Shown piece by piece: positions 52,353-60,270 of a DNA stretch of 64,000 nucleotides. The stretch lies in contig VBEO01000058.1 in the NCBI GenBank assembly GCA_005881825.1, positions 1 to 64,000 on the forward strand. Reading direction: 5' to 3'. The first letter of the stretch is position 1, and each line of letters begins with the position of its first letter. Source of the DNA: Chloroflexota bacterium. GTDB lineage: Bacteria; Chloroflexota; Dormibacteria; Dormibacterales; Dormibacteraceae. The notes beneath the pieces are model-generated. The model ran no database searches, had not been told where the DNA came from, and was given only the letters and a program-made list of their open reading frames with translations. Made by a program: the position numbers and the translations under genes.

Positions 52353-54092
52353 ATGGCGATGACCTTTGATCAGCTGGCGGCCTACCTAGACCAGCTAGAG
52401 GGCACCCGCAGCCGCAACGAGCTGGTGCGCATCCTGTCCGAGCTTTACGGCGCCGCGGCGCTCGAGGAGCTGGAGCCCGTCACGTACCTGATCCAGGGCC
52501 GCCTCGCGCCCTTCTTCGTGCCCGTGGAGATCGGGCTGGGCGAGCGGCTCCTGGTCACGGCCGTAGCCATGGCGTACGAGCGGCCGAAAGAGGAGGTCGC
52601 CGCCTCGGCTCGCAGCCTGGGCGATCTGGGTCTGGCCGCCCAAGCCGTTGCCCACGAGGTGACGGGTGACGCTCCGGCCGTGGTCGAGGTGCACCGCCAG
52701 CTGTCCGAGATCGCCGCCCAGAGCGGGACCGGCAGCCAGACCTCGAAGCTGGAGCGCTTCTCACGCCTGATGTCCGACCTGGGCCCGGCGGCGGCCAAGC
52801 ACCTGGTCCGGATCACGATGGGCAAGATGCGCCTGGGCATCGGCGACCCGACGGTGCTGGACGCGCTCTCGATCGCTCAGCAGGGCGACCGCAGCCTCCG
52901 GCCGGTCCTGGAAGGCGCTTACAACCGGACCTCCGACCTGGGCCTGATCGCCCGCACCTTGCGAGCCGCCGGCGTGGAGGCGCTGGATGAGCTGAAGGTG
53001 ACCGTGGGCAAGCCGCTGCGCGCGCAGCTGGCCGAGCGGCTTCCCAACCCGGAGGCGGTCATCAAGAAATTGGGCCTGGTGGGCGTGCAGCCGAAGTACG
53101 ACGGCCTGCGGGTCCAGATCCATCGCCACGACGGCGAGGTGAGCATCTTCTCGCGCAACCTCGAAACCATGACCGACATGTTCCCGGAGCTGGTGGAAGC
53201 GGCCCGCCGGCTGCCGGTCGAGAACGTGATCCTGGACGGCGAAGCCATTGCATACGACCCGGCTTCCGAGGAGTACGTGCCCTTCCAGGAGACCACCTCC
53301 CGGCGCCGCAAGGAAGGCATCGCCGAGGCCGCGGCAGCTGCGCCGCTGCGGGCCTTCGTGTTCGACATCATGTTCCGCGACGGCACGGACCTGACTCCGC
53401 TGCCCTACGAGCAGCGCTTCCAGGTCGTCGACAGGCTGCTTGCCGGCGGCGACACCCTGGTGCCGGCGCCGCTCACCAAGACCGACTCGGTCGAGGTGCT
53501 GACGCGCGAGCTGCTCGACTACATCAGCCAGGGACTCGAAGGCGTGGTCGTAAAGCGGCTCGATTCGCCTTACCAGGCAGGCGCGCGCAACTTCAACTGG
53601 GTGAAGTTGAAGCGCCACACCAGCGGCGAGCTGAGCGACACCATCGACGTCGTCCTCCTCGGCTACTACCGGGGCAAAGGCAAGCGCGCCGAGTTCGGCG
53701 CCGGCGCCCTGCTGGCCGGCGTCTACGACAGCGACCGGGACGAGTTCGTGAGCATCAGCAAGCTGGGCACCGGCCTCTCCGACGAGGGCTGGCGCGAGAT
53801 CCACCAGCGCGCCAACCCGCTGGAGGTGGCCGAGAAGCCTGCCCGCGTCAACTCCGTGCTGGTCCCCGACACCTGGCTGCGGCCCGAGGTCGTGGTCGAG
53901 GTCCTGGCCGACGAGATCACGCCCAGCCCTCGACACACCGCCGGCCGGTCCGGCGACCAGCCGGGCTTCGCGCTCCGTTTTCCGCGGATCGTCTCGGTGC
54001 GCTCGCTGGACAAGCGGCCTGAGGACGCCACCAGCGTGCGCGAGATCCGCGAGATGTACCAGCAGCAGCGCCAGCGCCAGGTTCGCGGCTAG
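52353..54092 (+). CDS. ATP-dependent DNA ligase
   Basis: The 579-residue ligase has an N-terminal DNA-binding domain (FSRLMSDLGPAAAKHLVRITMGKMRLGIGDPTVLDAL), the nucleotidyltransferase motif I with adenylated Lys near residue 248 (VQPKYDGLRVQIH), motif III ILDGEAIAYD, motif IV FVFDIMF, motif V GVVVKRLDSPYQAG...WVKLK and an OB fold (LLGYYRGKGKR). It seals nicks using ATP. Length is in the LigB/archaeal-type ligase class. Two ATGs (52353, 52359) are possible starts. A promoter for the following gene lies in the 50 bp after its stop. Confidence 0.9.
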   Translation: MAMTFDQLAAYLDQLEGTRSRNELVRILSELYGAAALEELEPVTYLIQGRLAPFFVPVEIGLGERLLVTAVAMAYERPKEEVAASARSLGDLGLAAQAVAHEVTGDAPAVVEVHRQLSEIAAQSGTGSQTSKLERFSRLMSDLGPAAAKHLVRITMGKMRLGIGDPTVLDALSIAQQGDRSLRPVLEGAYNRTSDLGLIARTLRAAGVEALDELKVTVGKPLRAQLAERLPNPEAVIKKLGLVGVQPKYDGLRVQIHRHDGEVSIFSRNLETMTDMFPELVEAARRLPVENVILDGEAIAYDPASEEYVPFQETTSRRRKEGIAEAAAAAPLRAFVFDIMFRDGTDLTPLPYEQRFQVVDRLLAGGDTLVPAPLTKTDSVEVLTRELLDYISQGLEGVVVKRLDSPYQAGARNFNWVKLKRHTSGELSDTIDVVLLGYYRGKGKRAEFGAGALLAGVYDSDRDEFVSISKLGTGLSDEGWREIHQRANPLEVAEKPARVNSVLVPDTWLRPEVVVEVLADEITPSPRHTAGRSGDQPGFALRFPRIVSVRSLDKRPEDATSVREIREMYQQQRQRQVRG

Positions 54093-54105
54093 TCTCAAGC
54101 CGGGA

Positions 54106-54142
54106 CCGATTAGTTTCCGGGCCGCCCCCGGTCTGTACAGGT
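54106..54142 (+). promoter_or_regulatory. ECF-type promoter of the hydrolase-sigma unit
   Basis: CCGATTA (54106-54112), 17 bp, then GGTCTGTA (54130-54137). From GTCT to the ATG at 54143 is 8 bp. The same two boxes, spacing and distance to ATG recur twice at 56173-56257. Transcription would start at or next to the ATG, giving a leaderless mRNA. Confidence 0.65.
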
Positions 54143-54994
54143 ATGGAAGCTGCTGCGACTATGCGATCGGAAACCCTGGAAGTGCCCGGCGCCAGCCTCT
54201 ACTACGAGGTTCGGGGCTCGGGTCCGGTCCTGCTGATGATGCCGGGCGGACCGGCCGACGCCACCACCTTCCGCCGCATGGAGGAGCGGCTGGCCGCCGA
54301 CTACACGGTGGTCACCTATGACCCCCGCGGACTCTCCCACAGCACCGAGCACGAGCCGCTGGACGACTCCCGGATGGTGGAGATCTACGCGGACGATGCG
54401 CACCGCCTGCTGGCCGCGGTGGGCGGCGGCAAGGCTGACGTGTTCGCCAGCAGCGGGGGCGCCGTGATCGCGCTCGAGCTGGCCAAGCGCCACCCCGGGC
54501 AGCTGGCGACCGTCGTCGCCCACGAACCGCCCTCACCCTGGCTGCTGCCCGACAGCGAGCGGGTGCTGGCGGCGATGGAGGACGTCTGCGACACCTGCGC
54601 CAGCGCCGGTCTCTTTCCCGCCATGCAGAAATTCATGACGCTGGTGGGCATCGAGGGCGGGCCGCCGCCGGCATCCGAGGGCGAGCCCAGCCCGGAGGCC
54701 AGGGAGGCGATGGCCATGATGCAGAAGAACTTCGAGTTCTTCTTCGGCCGCTACATCCGCAACCTGGCGCGCTACCGGCCCGATGTGGCGGCCCTAAAGG
54801 ATTGCCCGTGCCGGATCGTGCCCGCGGTGGGCGCCGACTCGGCAGGTCAGCTCGCGCATCGCGGCGGGCTGGGCCTGGCCCAGGCGCTGGGCACCGAGGC
54901 CGAGGTCTTCCCCGGTGACCACGGTGGCTTCGACGGCCGGGCCCCGGAATTCGCCGAGAAGCTCTGCGCTGTCCTGGAGGCCGGGCGGGGCTAG
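54143..54994 (+). CDS. Alpha/beta hydrolase
   Basis: The 283-residue protein has an oxyanion-region PGGPADATTFRRMEERLAADYTVVTYDPRGLSHS, a nucleophile elbow read as FASSGGAVIALELA (GxSxG variant SSGGA with Ser), and a C-terminal His in FPGDHGGFDG. It fits the haloperoxidase/epoxide-hydrolase-like group. Substrate is unknown. It lies 26 bp before the ECF sigma factor and shares its promoter, so it belongs to the same regulon. ATG 54143 is supported by the promoter distance. Confidence 0.8.
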   Translation: MEAAATMRSETLEVPGASLYYEVRGSGPVLLMMPGGPADATTFRRMEERLAADYTVVTYDPRGLSHSTEHEPLDDSRMVEIYADDAHRLLAAVGGGKADVFASSGGAVIALELAKRHPGQLATVVAHEPPSPWLLPDSERVLAAMEDVCDTCASAGLFPAMQKFMTLVGIEGGPPPASEGEPSPEAREAMAMMQKNFEFFFGRYIRNLARYRPDVAALKDCPCRIVPAVGADSAGQLAHRGGLGLAQALGTEAEVFPGDHGGFDGRAPEFAEKLCAVLEAGRG

Positions 54995-55020
54995 TCAGCG
55001 CCCAACCTAGAATCCGACTG

Positions 55021-55998
55021 GTGCAGGAAACGGCCGTCGCCAACCGGCCCGAGTTCGGCGAGCTCGAGCAGCACCGGCAGCAGCTGACCGCCTACTGCTA
55101 CCGGATGCTCGGCTCGCCGTTCGACGCCGAGGACGCGGTGCAGGAGACCCTGGTCCGGGCCTGGCGCGGCGCCGACCGCTTCGCCGGCCGGGCCGCGGTG
55201 CGTTCGTGGCTGTACAGGATCGCGACCAACGTCTGCCTCGACATGCTCAAGAGCTCGCAGCGCAGGGCCCGGCCCATGGATCTGGGGCCGGCCAGGGAGC
55301 CGGTGGAGTCCAACCTCTACATCCCGGCAGAGGCACGCTGGATCGAGCCCATCCCGGACACGATGGTGGCCGGCGACGATCCGGCGGAGACCGTGATCGC
55401 CCGGGAATCCGTCCGGCTCGCCCTGGTGGCGGCGCTCCAGCGCCTGCCCGCCCGGCAGCGGGCGGTGCTGATCCTGCGCGAGGTCCTGCGCTGGGAGGCG
55501 ACCGAGGTCGCCGAGCTGCTGGGGACCACCGTCGCCTCGGTCAACAGCGGACTCCAGCGCGCCCGGGCCACCCTGGCCCAGAGCCAGCAGAGCGTCGCCG
55601 AGACCCGCCAGCCGCTGAGCGAAGGAGACCGCCGCCTGCTCGAGCGCTACGTGGCCGCCTTCGAGCGCTACGACCTGGCGGCCCTCACCTCCCTGATCCG
55701 GGAGGACGCCAGCCAGTCGATGCCACCGTTCGACATGTGGCTGCACGGCCGCGACGACATCTTCACGTGGTGGTTCGGGCCGGGCATCGGCTGCCAGGGC
55801 TCGCGGATGCTGCCGACGGTCGGGGCCAACGGCTGCCCCGCCTACGGCCAGTACAAGCCCAGCCCCAACGGTGGCTACGAGCCCTGGGCGCTCCAGGTGC
55901 TGGAGCTGTCAGGCGGGCGGATCGCCGAGCTCACCTTCTTCCTCGACACCGAGCGCCTCTTCCCCCTCTTCGGCCTCCCCGCGAGACTCGACGGCTAG
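55021..55998 (+). CDS. ECF-type sigma70 factor with SnoaL-like C-terminal domain
   Basis: Region 2 is at residues about 18-85 (QQLTAYCYRMLGSPFDAEDAVQETLVRAW...FAGRAAVRSWLYRIATNVCLDML) and region 4 at about 135-185 (ALQRLPARQRAVLILREVLRWEATEVAELLGTTVASVNSGLQRARATL). A SnoaL-type domain fills residues about 200-325 and may control activity in place of an anti-sigma factor. This matches the SigX5-like group (TIGR02960). GTG 55021 follows the hydrolase. The 3' end overlaps the antisense STAS gene by 90 bp. Confidence 0.9.
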   Translation: MQETAVANRPEFGELEQHRQQLTAYCYRMLGSPFDAEDAVQETLVRAWRGADRFAGRAAVRSWLYRIATNVCLDMLKSSQRRARPMDLGPAREPVESNLYIPAEARWIEPIPDTMVAGDDPAETVIARESVRLALVAALQRLPARQRAVLILREVLRWEATEVAELLGTTVASVNSGLQRARATLAQSQQSVAETRQPLSEGDRRLLERYVAAFERYDLAALTSLIREDASQSMPPFDMWLHGRDDIFTWWFGPGIGCQGSRMLPTVGANGCPAYGQYKPSPNGGYEPWALQVLELSGGRIAELTFFLDTERLFPLFGLPARLDG

Positions 55999-56175
55999 GA
56001 CGCCGGCCAGGCCGGCGAAGTCGATGAGCTCCCGCAGGCCGGCGCTCGGGTTCGCCAGCCGCAGCTCGCACTGAGCTCGGCGCAGGCGCAGGCACAGCTG
56101 GGCGAGGCCGTCCAGCTGTTCGGCGTCCGCATGCGGCAGCGCCGAGCAGTCGAGGACGAAGGTGTGCCGGCCCAT
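55909..56175 (-). CDS. STAS-domain protein antisense to the sigma factor 3' end
   Basis: The 88-residue protein reads TFVLDCSALPHADAEQLDGLAQLCLRLRRAQCELRLANPSAGLRELIDFAGLAGVL, the STAS fold of anti-anti-sigma and MlaB-like proteins. The phospho-Ser motif (DxSG) is not conserved (CSALPHAD). The remaining acidic C-terminal tail is translated from the reverse strand of the sigma gene. ATG 56175 is chosen over TTG 56178 because the promoter at 56184-56212 has the same distance to it as in two other genes. Convergence on the sigma gene hints at joint control of the sigma system. Confidence 0.7.
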   Translation of the reverse strand: MGRHTFVLDCSALPHADAEQLDGLAQLCLRLRRAQCELRLANPSAGLRELIDFAGLAGVLAVESRGEAEEGEEALGVEEEGELGDPPA

Positions 56176-56256
56176 CAATGCTTAGACGCCGGGGCCCCGG
56201 CAAATTCATCGGATGGAAGCCGATGAGTCTTGAGCTGGTTGGTCGTCTAAGCAGGC
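56176..56256. promoter_or_regulatory. Divergent twin ECF-type promoters forming a perfect inverted repeat
   Basis: To the right CCGATGA (56220-56226), 17 bp, CGTCTAAGC (56244-56252), with 8 bp from GTCT to ATG 56257. To the left the same boxes on the reverse strand (56212-56206 and 56188-56180), the same 17 bp and 8 bp to ATG 56175. The boxes are identical, so the gap is a nested inverted repeat. Both mRNAs would be leaderless or nearly so. Confidence 0.75.
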
Positions 56257-57672
56257 ATGAAGACCAACTCACGCTGGATTTCGCTGCTCGTCCTCTGCAC
56301 CGGGTTCCTGCTGATCGTGGTGGACATGACGATCGTCAACGTCGCCCTGCCTACGATCGGCCGCGACCTGCGCTTCACCCCCAGCGGCCTGGCCTGGGTG
56401 ATCAACGGCTATCTGGTCGCCTTTGCCGGCCTCCTGCTGCTGGCCGGCCGGCTGGCCGACCTGGTGGGCAGCAAGCGCGTCTTCCTGCTGGGTCTGGGGA
56501 TCTTCACCGCCGCCTCCCTGGCCTGCGGGCTTTCGACCTCGCAACCCGTTCTGATCGGCGCCCGCTTCATCCAGGGCGTCGGCGGCGCGGCCAGCTCGGC
56601 CGTGATCCTGGCCATGATCGTCGCCCTCTTCCCGGAGCCCGAGGAGCAGGCCAAGGCCTTCGGCGTCTTCAGCTTCGTGGCCTCCGCGGGGGCCGCGGTG
56701 GGGCTGCTGGCCGGGGGCGTGATCACCCAGGTCGTGAGCTGGCACTGGATCTTCTTCGTCAACGTGCCCATCGGGATCGCCACCGCCGTGCTCGGCTACC
56801 GGCTCCTGCCGGCGCGGCCCGGCCTGGGATTGGCCGAGGGCGCCGACGTCCTGGGCGGCGCGCTGGTTACCGCCTCTTTGATGCTCGGCGTCTACGCGAT
56901 CGTGTCCGGGTCCAGCCTCCACGGGCTGCTCGCGGTCGCGCTGCTGGGCGCCTTCCTGGTCCGCCAGGCCCGCGCTCGCAAGCCGATGCTGCCGCTGCGG
57001 CTGTTCGCCTCGCTGCGGCTGTCAGGCGCCAACACGGTGCAGGCGCTGATGTCGGCCGCCTTCCTGAGCTTCTTCTTCCTGGCCTCGCTCGACCTGGAGC
57101 GGGTGCTCGGCTACGGGCCGCTGGCGTTGGGCCTGGCGTTCCTGCCGGTGGCGGTCGTGATGGGCTGCTTCTCAATTCGCTTTGCGGCGGCGCTGGTCAT
57201 GCGCTATGGAGCCTTCCGGGTCCTGGTGGCCGGCCAGCTGGTGGTCATGGCGGGCCTGCTGGCCGTGGCCTTCGGGCCGGAGCGCGCCGCCTACGCGCGC
57301 GACCTGCTTGTGCCCATGGCCCTGCTGGGCCTGGGCGGCGGGCTCTGCTTCCCTGCCCTGACCCTGATCGCGATGTCGGAGGCGCCGCCGGCGGACTCCG
57401 GGCTGGCTTCAGGACTCCTCAACACCACCGGCCAGGTAGGCGGCGCGCTCGGCTTGGCCGTGATGGCCACCGTGGCTGCGGCCCGGAGCGCCGCGCTGAG
57501 CGGCAGCGGAACCCCGGACCTGTCCGCGCTGGCGGGCGGCTACCACGCCGCCTGGCTGGTTTCGGCGGCCATCGTGCTGGTGACCCTCGCGATCACGGTC
57601 GCGACCCTGAGGCCGCGGGCGACGGTGGCCCTGGCGCCGGCCGTCTACGAGGAGGAGGAAGCAGCGGCCTAG
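56257..57672 (+). CDS. MFS drug/solute exporter (DHA2 family, 14 helices)
   Basis: The 471-residue protein has an N-terminal helix with DMTIVNVALPTIGRDL, motif A in LLLLAGRLADLVGSKRVFLLG, motif C-like GAAVGLLAGGVITQVVSWHWIFFVNVP and about fourteen helices, all typical of the EmrB/QacA (DHA2) drug:H+ antiporters. It probably exports toxic compounds. The ATG at 56257 is fixed by the upstream promoter. It is placed in the presumed sigma-factor regulon by that promoter. It is followed by a small ORF and converges on YjbR. Confidence 0.9.
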   Translation: MKTNSRWISLLVLCTGFLLIVVDMTIVNVALPTIGRDLRFTPSGLAWVINGYLVAFAGLLLLAGRLADLVGSKRVFLLGLGIFTAASLACGLSTSQPVLIGARFIQGVGGAASSAVILAMIVALFPEPEEQAKAFGVFSFVASAGAAVGLLAGGVITQVVSWHWIFFVNVPIGIATAVLGYRLLPARPGLGLAEGADVLGGALVTASLMLGVYAIVSGSSLHGLLAVALLGAFLVRQARARKPMLPLRLFASLRLSGANTVQALMSAAFLSFFFLASLDLERVLGYGPLALGLAFLPVAVVMGCFSIRFAAALVMRYGAFRVLVAGQLVVMAGLLAVAFGPERAAYARDLLVPMALLGLGGGLCFPALTLIAMSEAPPADSGLASGLLNTTGQVGGALGLAVMATVAAARSAALSGSGTPDLSALAGGYHAAWLVSAAIVLVTLAITVATLRPRATVALAPAVYEEEEAAA

Positions 57673-57773
57673 CGCCGCTAAAGGTGGATCAATTCGGCCA
57701 GGTGCGTGCTTGACTTCCCCGTCGAAATGCGCACCTGGCAGGAGCTGGACCCGGGCACGACCTCGACCTCTTC

Positions 57774-57890
57774 ATGTCGTCGCTGACGGCCACCCTCGCG
57801 GTGCTGCTGACGGTGAACATGATCATCGAGCGGCGCGAGTTCCTGACCATGCTCAACGAGCTGGAGGCCGCCCGGGCGCCGGCAGACTGA
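57774..57890 (+). CDS. Possible small protein (38 aa)
   Basis: ATG 57774 to TGA 57890 encodes a 38-residue peptide with a hydrophobic stretch (LTATLAVLLTVNMII) followed by charged ERREFLTMLNELEAAR, an arrangement seen in small single-helix membrane proteins. The frame is also open upstream, so it may be the end of a decayed gene. It overlaps the convergent YjbR gene by 38 bp. No homology is claimed. Confidence 0.3.
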   Translation: MSSLTATLAVLLTVNMIIERREFLTMLNELEAARAPAD

Positions 57891-58275
57891 AACGAGCCGG
57901 CGCGCACACGCGCCAGGCCTCGGCGATCGCCGCCTTCAGGTTGCGCCGGCTCACCACCTCCAGTTCGAGCAGCACCGCCGGGTAGCCGCGGAAGTGCTCG
58001 ATGTCGAAGAAGCCGGGGGGCGGGTCCAGGAGCAGCACTTCCTTTTCCTCCAGGTTGGCCACCCGCACTGCCAGCAGCGGGCCCTTCGGAGGTGGCTGGC
58101 CGCCGAGGCGCCTGAGATCAGCCTTGCTCAGGGGCCGCTCCCAGGCGAACGCCTTGCCGGCGGTGAACCAGGTGCGGTTGCCGTGGCGCACGCCCTCGGT
58201 GACCTCGGGCAGCGCACGGGCCAGCTGCGCCGCGTCTTCCAACGTCAGCGGCCGGCTCCCACCATGCCCGGCCAC
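57853..58275 (-). CDS. MmcQ/YjbR family protein
   Basis: The 140-residue protein has LEDAAQLARALPEVTEGVRHGNRTWFTAGKAFAWERP, GPLLAVRVANLEEKEVLL and PPGFFDIEHFRGYPAVLLEL, characteristic of the YjbR/MmcQ CyaY-like fold often described as DNA-binding. Role is unknown. GTG 58275 is chosen as a start because homologous sequence begins there, preceded by GGGGTAGG. The 3' end overlaps the small ORF. Confidence 0.7.
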   Translation of the reverse strand: MAGHGGSRPLTLEDAAQLARALPEVTEGVRHGNRTWFTAGKAFAWERPLSKADLRRLGGQPPPKGPLLAVRVANLEEKEVLLLDPPPGFFDIEHFRGYPAVLLELEVVSRRNLKAAIAEAWRVCAPARFSLPAPGRPPAR

Positions 58276-58781
58276 CCTACCCCGATGAGAGCCGGGCGAG
58301 TCCTTCAGACCTTGGGTGAACCGCACCAAGCGAAGGGGCGATCGTCCCATTGCGTGGTTTCGACGTCGCTCTAAGCTCGGCTATCAGATAGACAGAATGC
58401 TGAATCCCGGGACTCGCGTAGTCGGCGTCGGCCTTACTGGAAGGATCGAGTCGACGTGGTGCGCTTTGGACGCTCGAGCCACCGACCACGTACGCGTGTA
58501 CCTGGATGCTCCGCTGAACGGTTCGCCGTGGCTGGTCACGCCCGCCAATGCCTGGCTTTGTGAGGAGCGCCCGCAGCCTTTGCCCGGTGGGTGGCGACTG
58601 GAACCAGGATCGCTTCCTAGCCTGCGGCGATTGCCAGGACGGATTACTCATGGACAGTTGCCTATCGATATCGCAACTTAGCCTTGGGGCGACTCTCTCG
58701 CCTCTCCCGAGGAGGGCGGCCGCCAATTAGTTGGTCGGTCGCCCTCTGATGCGTCTGACGGCGACCTGGCCCATGCCGAAA
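58276..58781. other. 506-bp stretch with no gene I can support
   Basis: The region is less GC-rich than neighbours. A plus-strand frame (58316-58681, 121 codons) reads VVGVGLTGRIESTWCALDARATDHVRVYLDAPLNG and PWLVTPANAWLC. It could be a small hypothetical protein, but it matches nothing I know and has no clear ribosome site. An antisense frame covers the same span. No tRNA, repeat or insertion sequence end is visible. Confidence 0.35.
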
Positions 58782-59159
58782 TCAGCTGTCGCGCTCGGCC
58801 TCGCTTAGCGAGCCCTCGAGGCGCACCAGGTGCTCGATGGGAATCGGCGCATCCTCAAGCCAGCGGAAGAGGATGTCGGCCAGATGCCGCCAGTAGCTGA
58901 CTTGCCGCTCCATGGTGCGGCCCCAATAGGCTTTGGACCACCCGGCGGAGCCAAGCCAACCGGCGATGGCGCAGCAGAAGACGCCCGTGGCCACCTCTGC
59001 CGACGTTTCCCAGATCACCGGGTGCGCGGCATGAATCAGAAGTCCCGCACCGAGGAGCAGATTCACACTGGCGAGCCCCGGCAGCACCAGCCGGAAGAAC
59101 TGGGACGAAGAGCCAGCAGAACGCTTGCTCAGCCTCGACCGCCCGTCTTGCTTGTCCAT
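58782..59159 (-). CDS. Small two-helix membrane protein
   Basis: From ATG 59159 the 125-residue product has a charged N-terminus (DKQDGRSRLSKRS), a helix at about 19-42 (FFRLVLPGLASVNLLLGAGLLIHA), a second at about 50-70 (AEVATGVFCCAIAGWLGSAG), and a soluble C-terminal tail with WRHLADILFRWLED and acidic end. No family is recognised. Longer frames upstream are less likely since they lack hydrophobic or conserved sequence. It is divergent from the histidine kinase region. Confidence 0.55.
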   Translation of the reverse strand: MDKQDGRSRLSKRSAGSSSQFFRLVLPGLASVNLLLGAGLLIHAAHPVIWETSAEVATGVFCCAIAGWLGSAGWSKAYWGRTMERQVSYWRHLADILFRWLEDAPIPIEHLVRLEGSLSEAERDS

Positions 59160-59447
59160 GTCGGTGCAGGCTCGCACGAGAAGACGTCCCGGGCGCATAG
59201 GACTTCTGCCCCGGATCTCGAAATCTCTCAAACCGCCAGGTTGGCGCAAGGCCGTCCTTCACCCGGCATTCGACCAAGGGCGCCTCAGGCGGCTGGGAGG
59301 AACCCATTTGAATTCGGGAGAGTGGCTACCGGCCCAATTACCCTGATAGCCCGCAACCCCGTTTCTAAACAGGCAGGCCTTCACTCTTCCACCTGCAACG
59401 AGACGTCGTCGGGACAGCCGGCGTGTATATCGTGTGAAAAATTTCTC
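59160..59447. other. Intergenic region upstream of the signalling operon
   Basis: About 290 bp of non-coding sequence with lower GC toward its end (TATATCGTGTGAAAAATTTC). A GTCGGGAC box lies at 59408-59415, 32 bp before the promoter -35. No gene, repeat family or RNA is recognised. Confidence 0.5.
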
Positions 59448-59476
59448 TTGACTTTGAAATCCCGAGGACCTAGCTT
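59448..59476 (+). promoter_or_regulatory. Sigma70-type promoter of the histidine kinase operon
   Basis: TTGACT (59448-59453) and TAGCTT (59471-59476) with a 17-bp spacer, in a locally AT-rich setting. Transcription would begin near 59483, leaving a leader of about 100 bases before GTG 59581. Confidence 0.6.
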
Positions 59477-59512
59477 TTCGCCTGGGGCATTTAGCGGCCC
59501 CTCCGGGACCTA

Positions 59513-59535
59513 AGAACCCCGCAGCCTGGGGTTTT
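59513..59535 (+). promoter_or_regulatory. Leader stem-loop before the histidine kinase
   Basis: AAGAACCCC (59512-59520) pairs with GGGGTTTT (59528-59535) across a 7-base loop, including four GC pairs. It lies between promoter and start codon. It may be a weak attenuator or an RNA stability element; the short T-run is part of the stem rather than after it. Confidence 0.4.
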
Positions 59536-59580
59536 CGGACTGGAGGCGGGCCGGATCGTCACGACATAGGGAGAGATTGG

Positions 59581-60270
59581 GTGGGAGAGAGGCCATTGGG
59601 GTTGGCTACTGCATTTCCGGTCGCGCCGGCTGAGCCCGTCGAACCGGACGGGCACCGTTTGCTGCGTGCTGAACTGGCGCGCGAACTTCACGACGAGGTC
59701 GCTCAGACGCTGACCACGATGGTCGTGCAGATGGAGAACTTCAAGGCCATCCAGTACGGCCGTGAGTCCGTGATCAGGCAGCTGGACAGCTATCAAGAGA
59801 GCACACGCGATGTGCTGGGCAACATCCGAAGGCTGCTCTTCGATCTCCGCGGCGAGCCGGCGGAAGCGATGGAATTCGTGCCGAGGCTCCGCCGGCGCTT
59901 GCGCGAATACGAGAGTCGCTACGCGATCAGCGCCACTTTGCGGGTTTCCGCCAACTGGCCCAGGCAGCTGGCCGCCCAGGCAGCCATCCATCTCTCCAGC
60001 ATCGTGGAGGAGGCGCTGTCCAATGCACGCCGGCATGGCGGAGCCAGTCGCGTGAACGTCAGCCTCAGCGTGGCCGTGGGCCAGATCGCGGTGCTGACTG
60101 TGAAGGACAACGGCCGGGGCATGGAGCTCCTTTGGGGCGAAAGCGCCGGGCTCGGCATCATCGGCATGCGGGAGCGTGTGCTTCTGCTCGGGGGGGAGTT
60201 GCAGGTGCTACCAACAACGCCGCGGGGCACTGTTCTGAAAGCGGCGTTTCCCAAGGAGAGGCTCATATGA
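59581..60270 (+). CDS. Cytosolic NarL-type sensor histidine kinase
   Basis: The 229-residue kinase has no transmembrane helix or sensor domain. The HisKA_3 helix carries ELARELHDEVAQTL with phospho-acceptor His37. The ATPase domain follows, with N-box IVEEALSNARRH (Asn148), G-box VKDNGRGM and GLGIIGMRERV. An input signal must come from another protein or through the short N-terminus. GTG 59581 is the start. The stop overlaps the regulator's ATG as ATGA, so the two form a pair. Confidence 0.9.
   Translation: MGERPLGLATAFPVAPAEPVEPDGHRLLRAELARELHDEVAQTLTTMVVQMENFKAIQYGRESVIRQLDSYQESTRDVLGNIRRLLFDLRGEPAEAMEFVPRLRRRLREYESRYAISATLRVSANWPRQLAAQAAIHLSSIVEEALSNARRHGGASRVNVSLSVAVGQIAVLTVKDNGRGMELLWGESAGLGIIGMRERVLLLGGELQVLPTTPRGTVLKAAFPKERLI

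Noticed and set aside
58316-58681. Hypothetical 121-codon gene
   Set aside because: Not recognised and without clear start signals, so only mentioned in the description of the gap.
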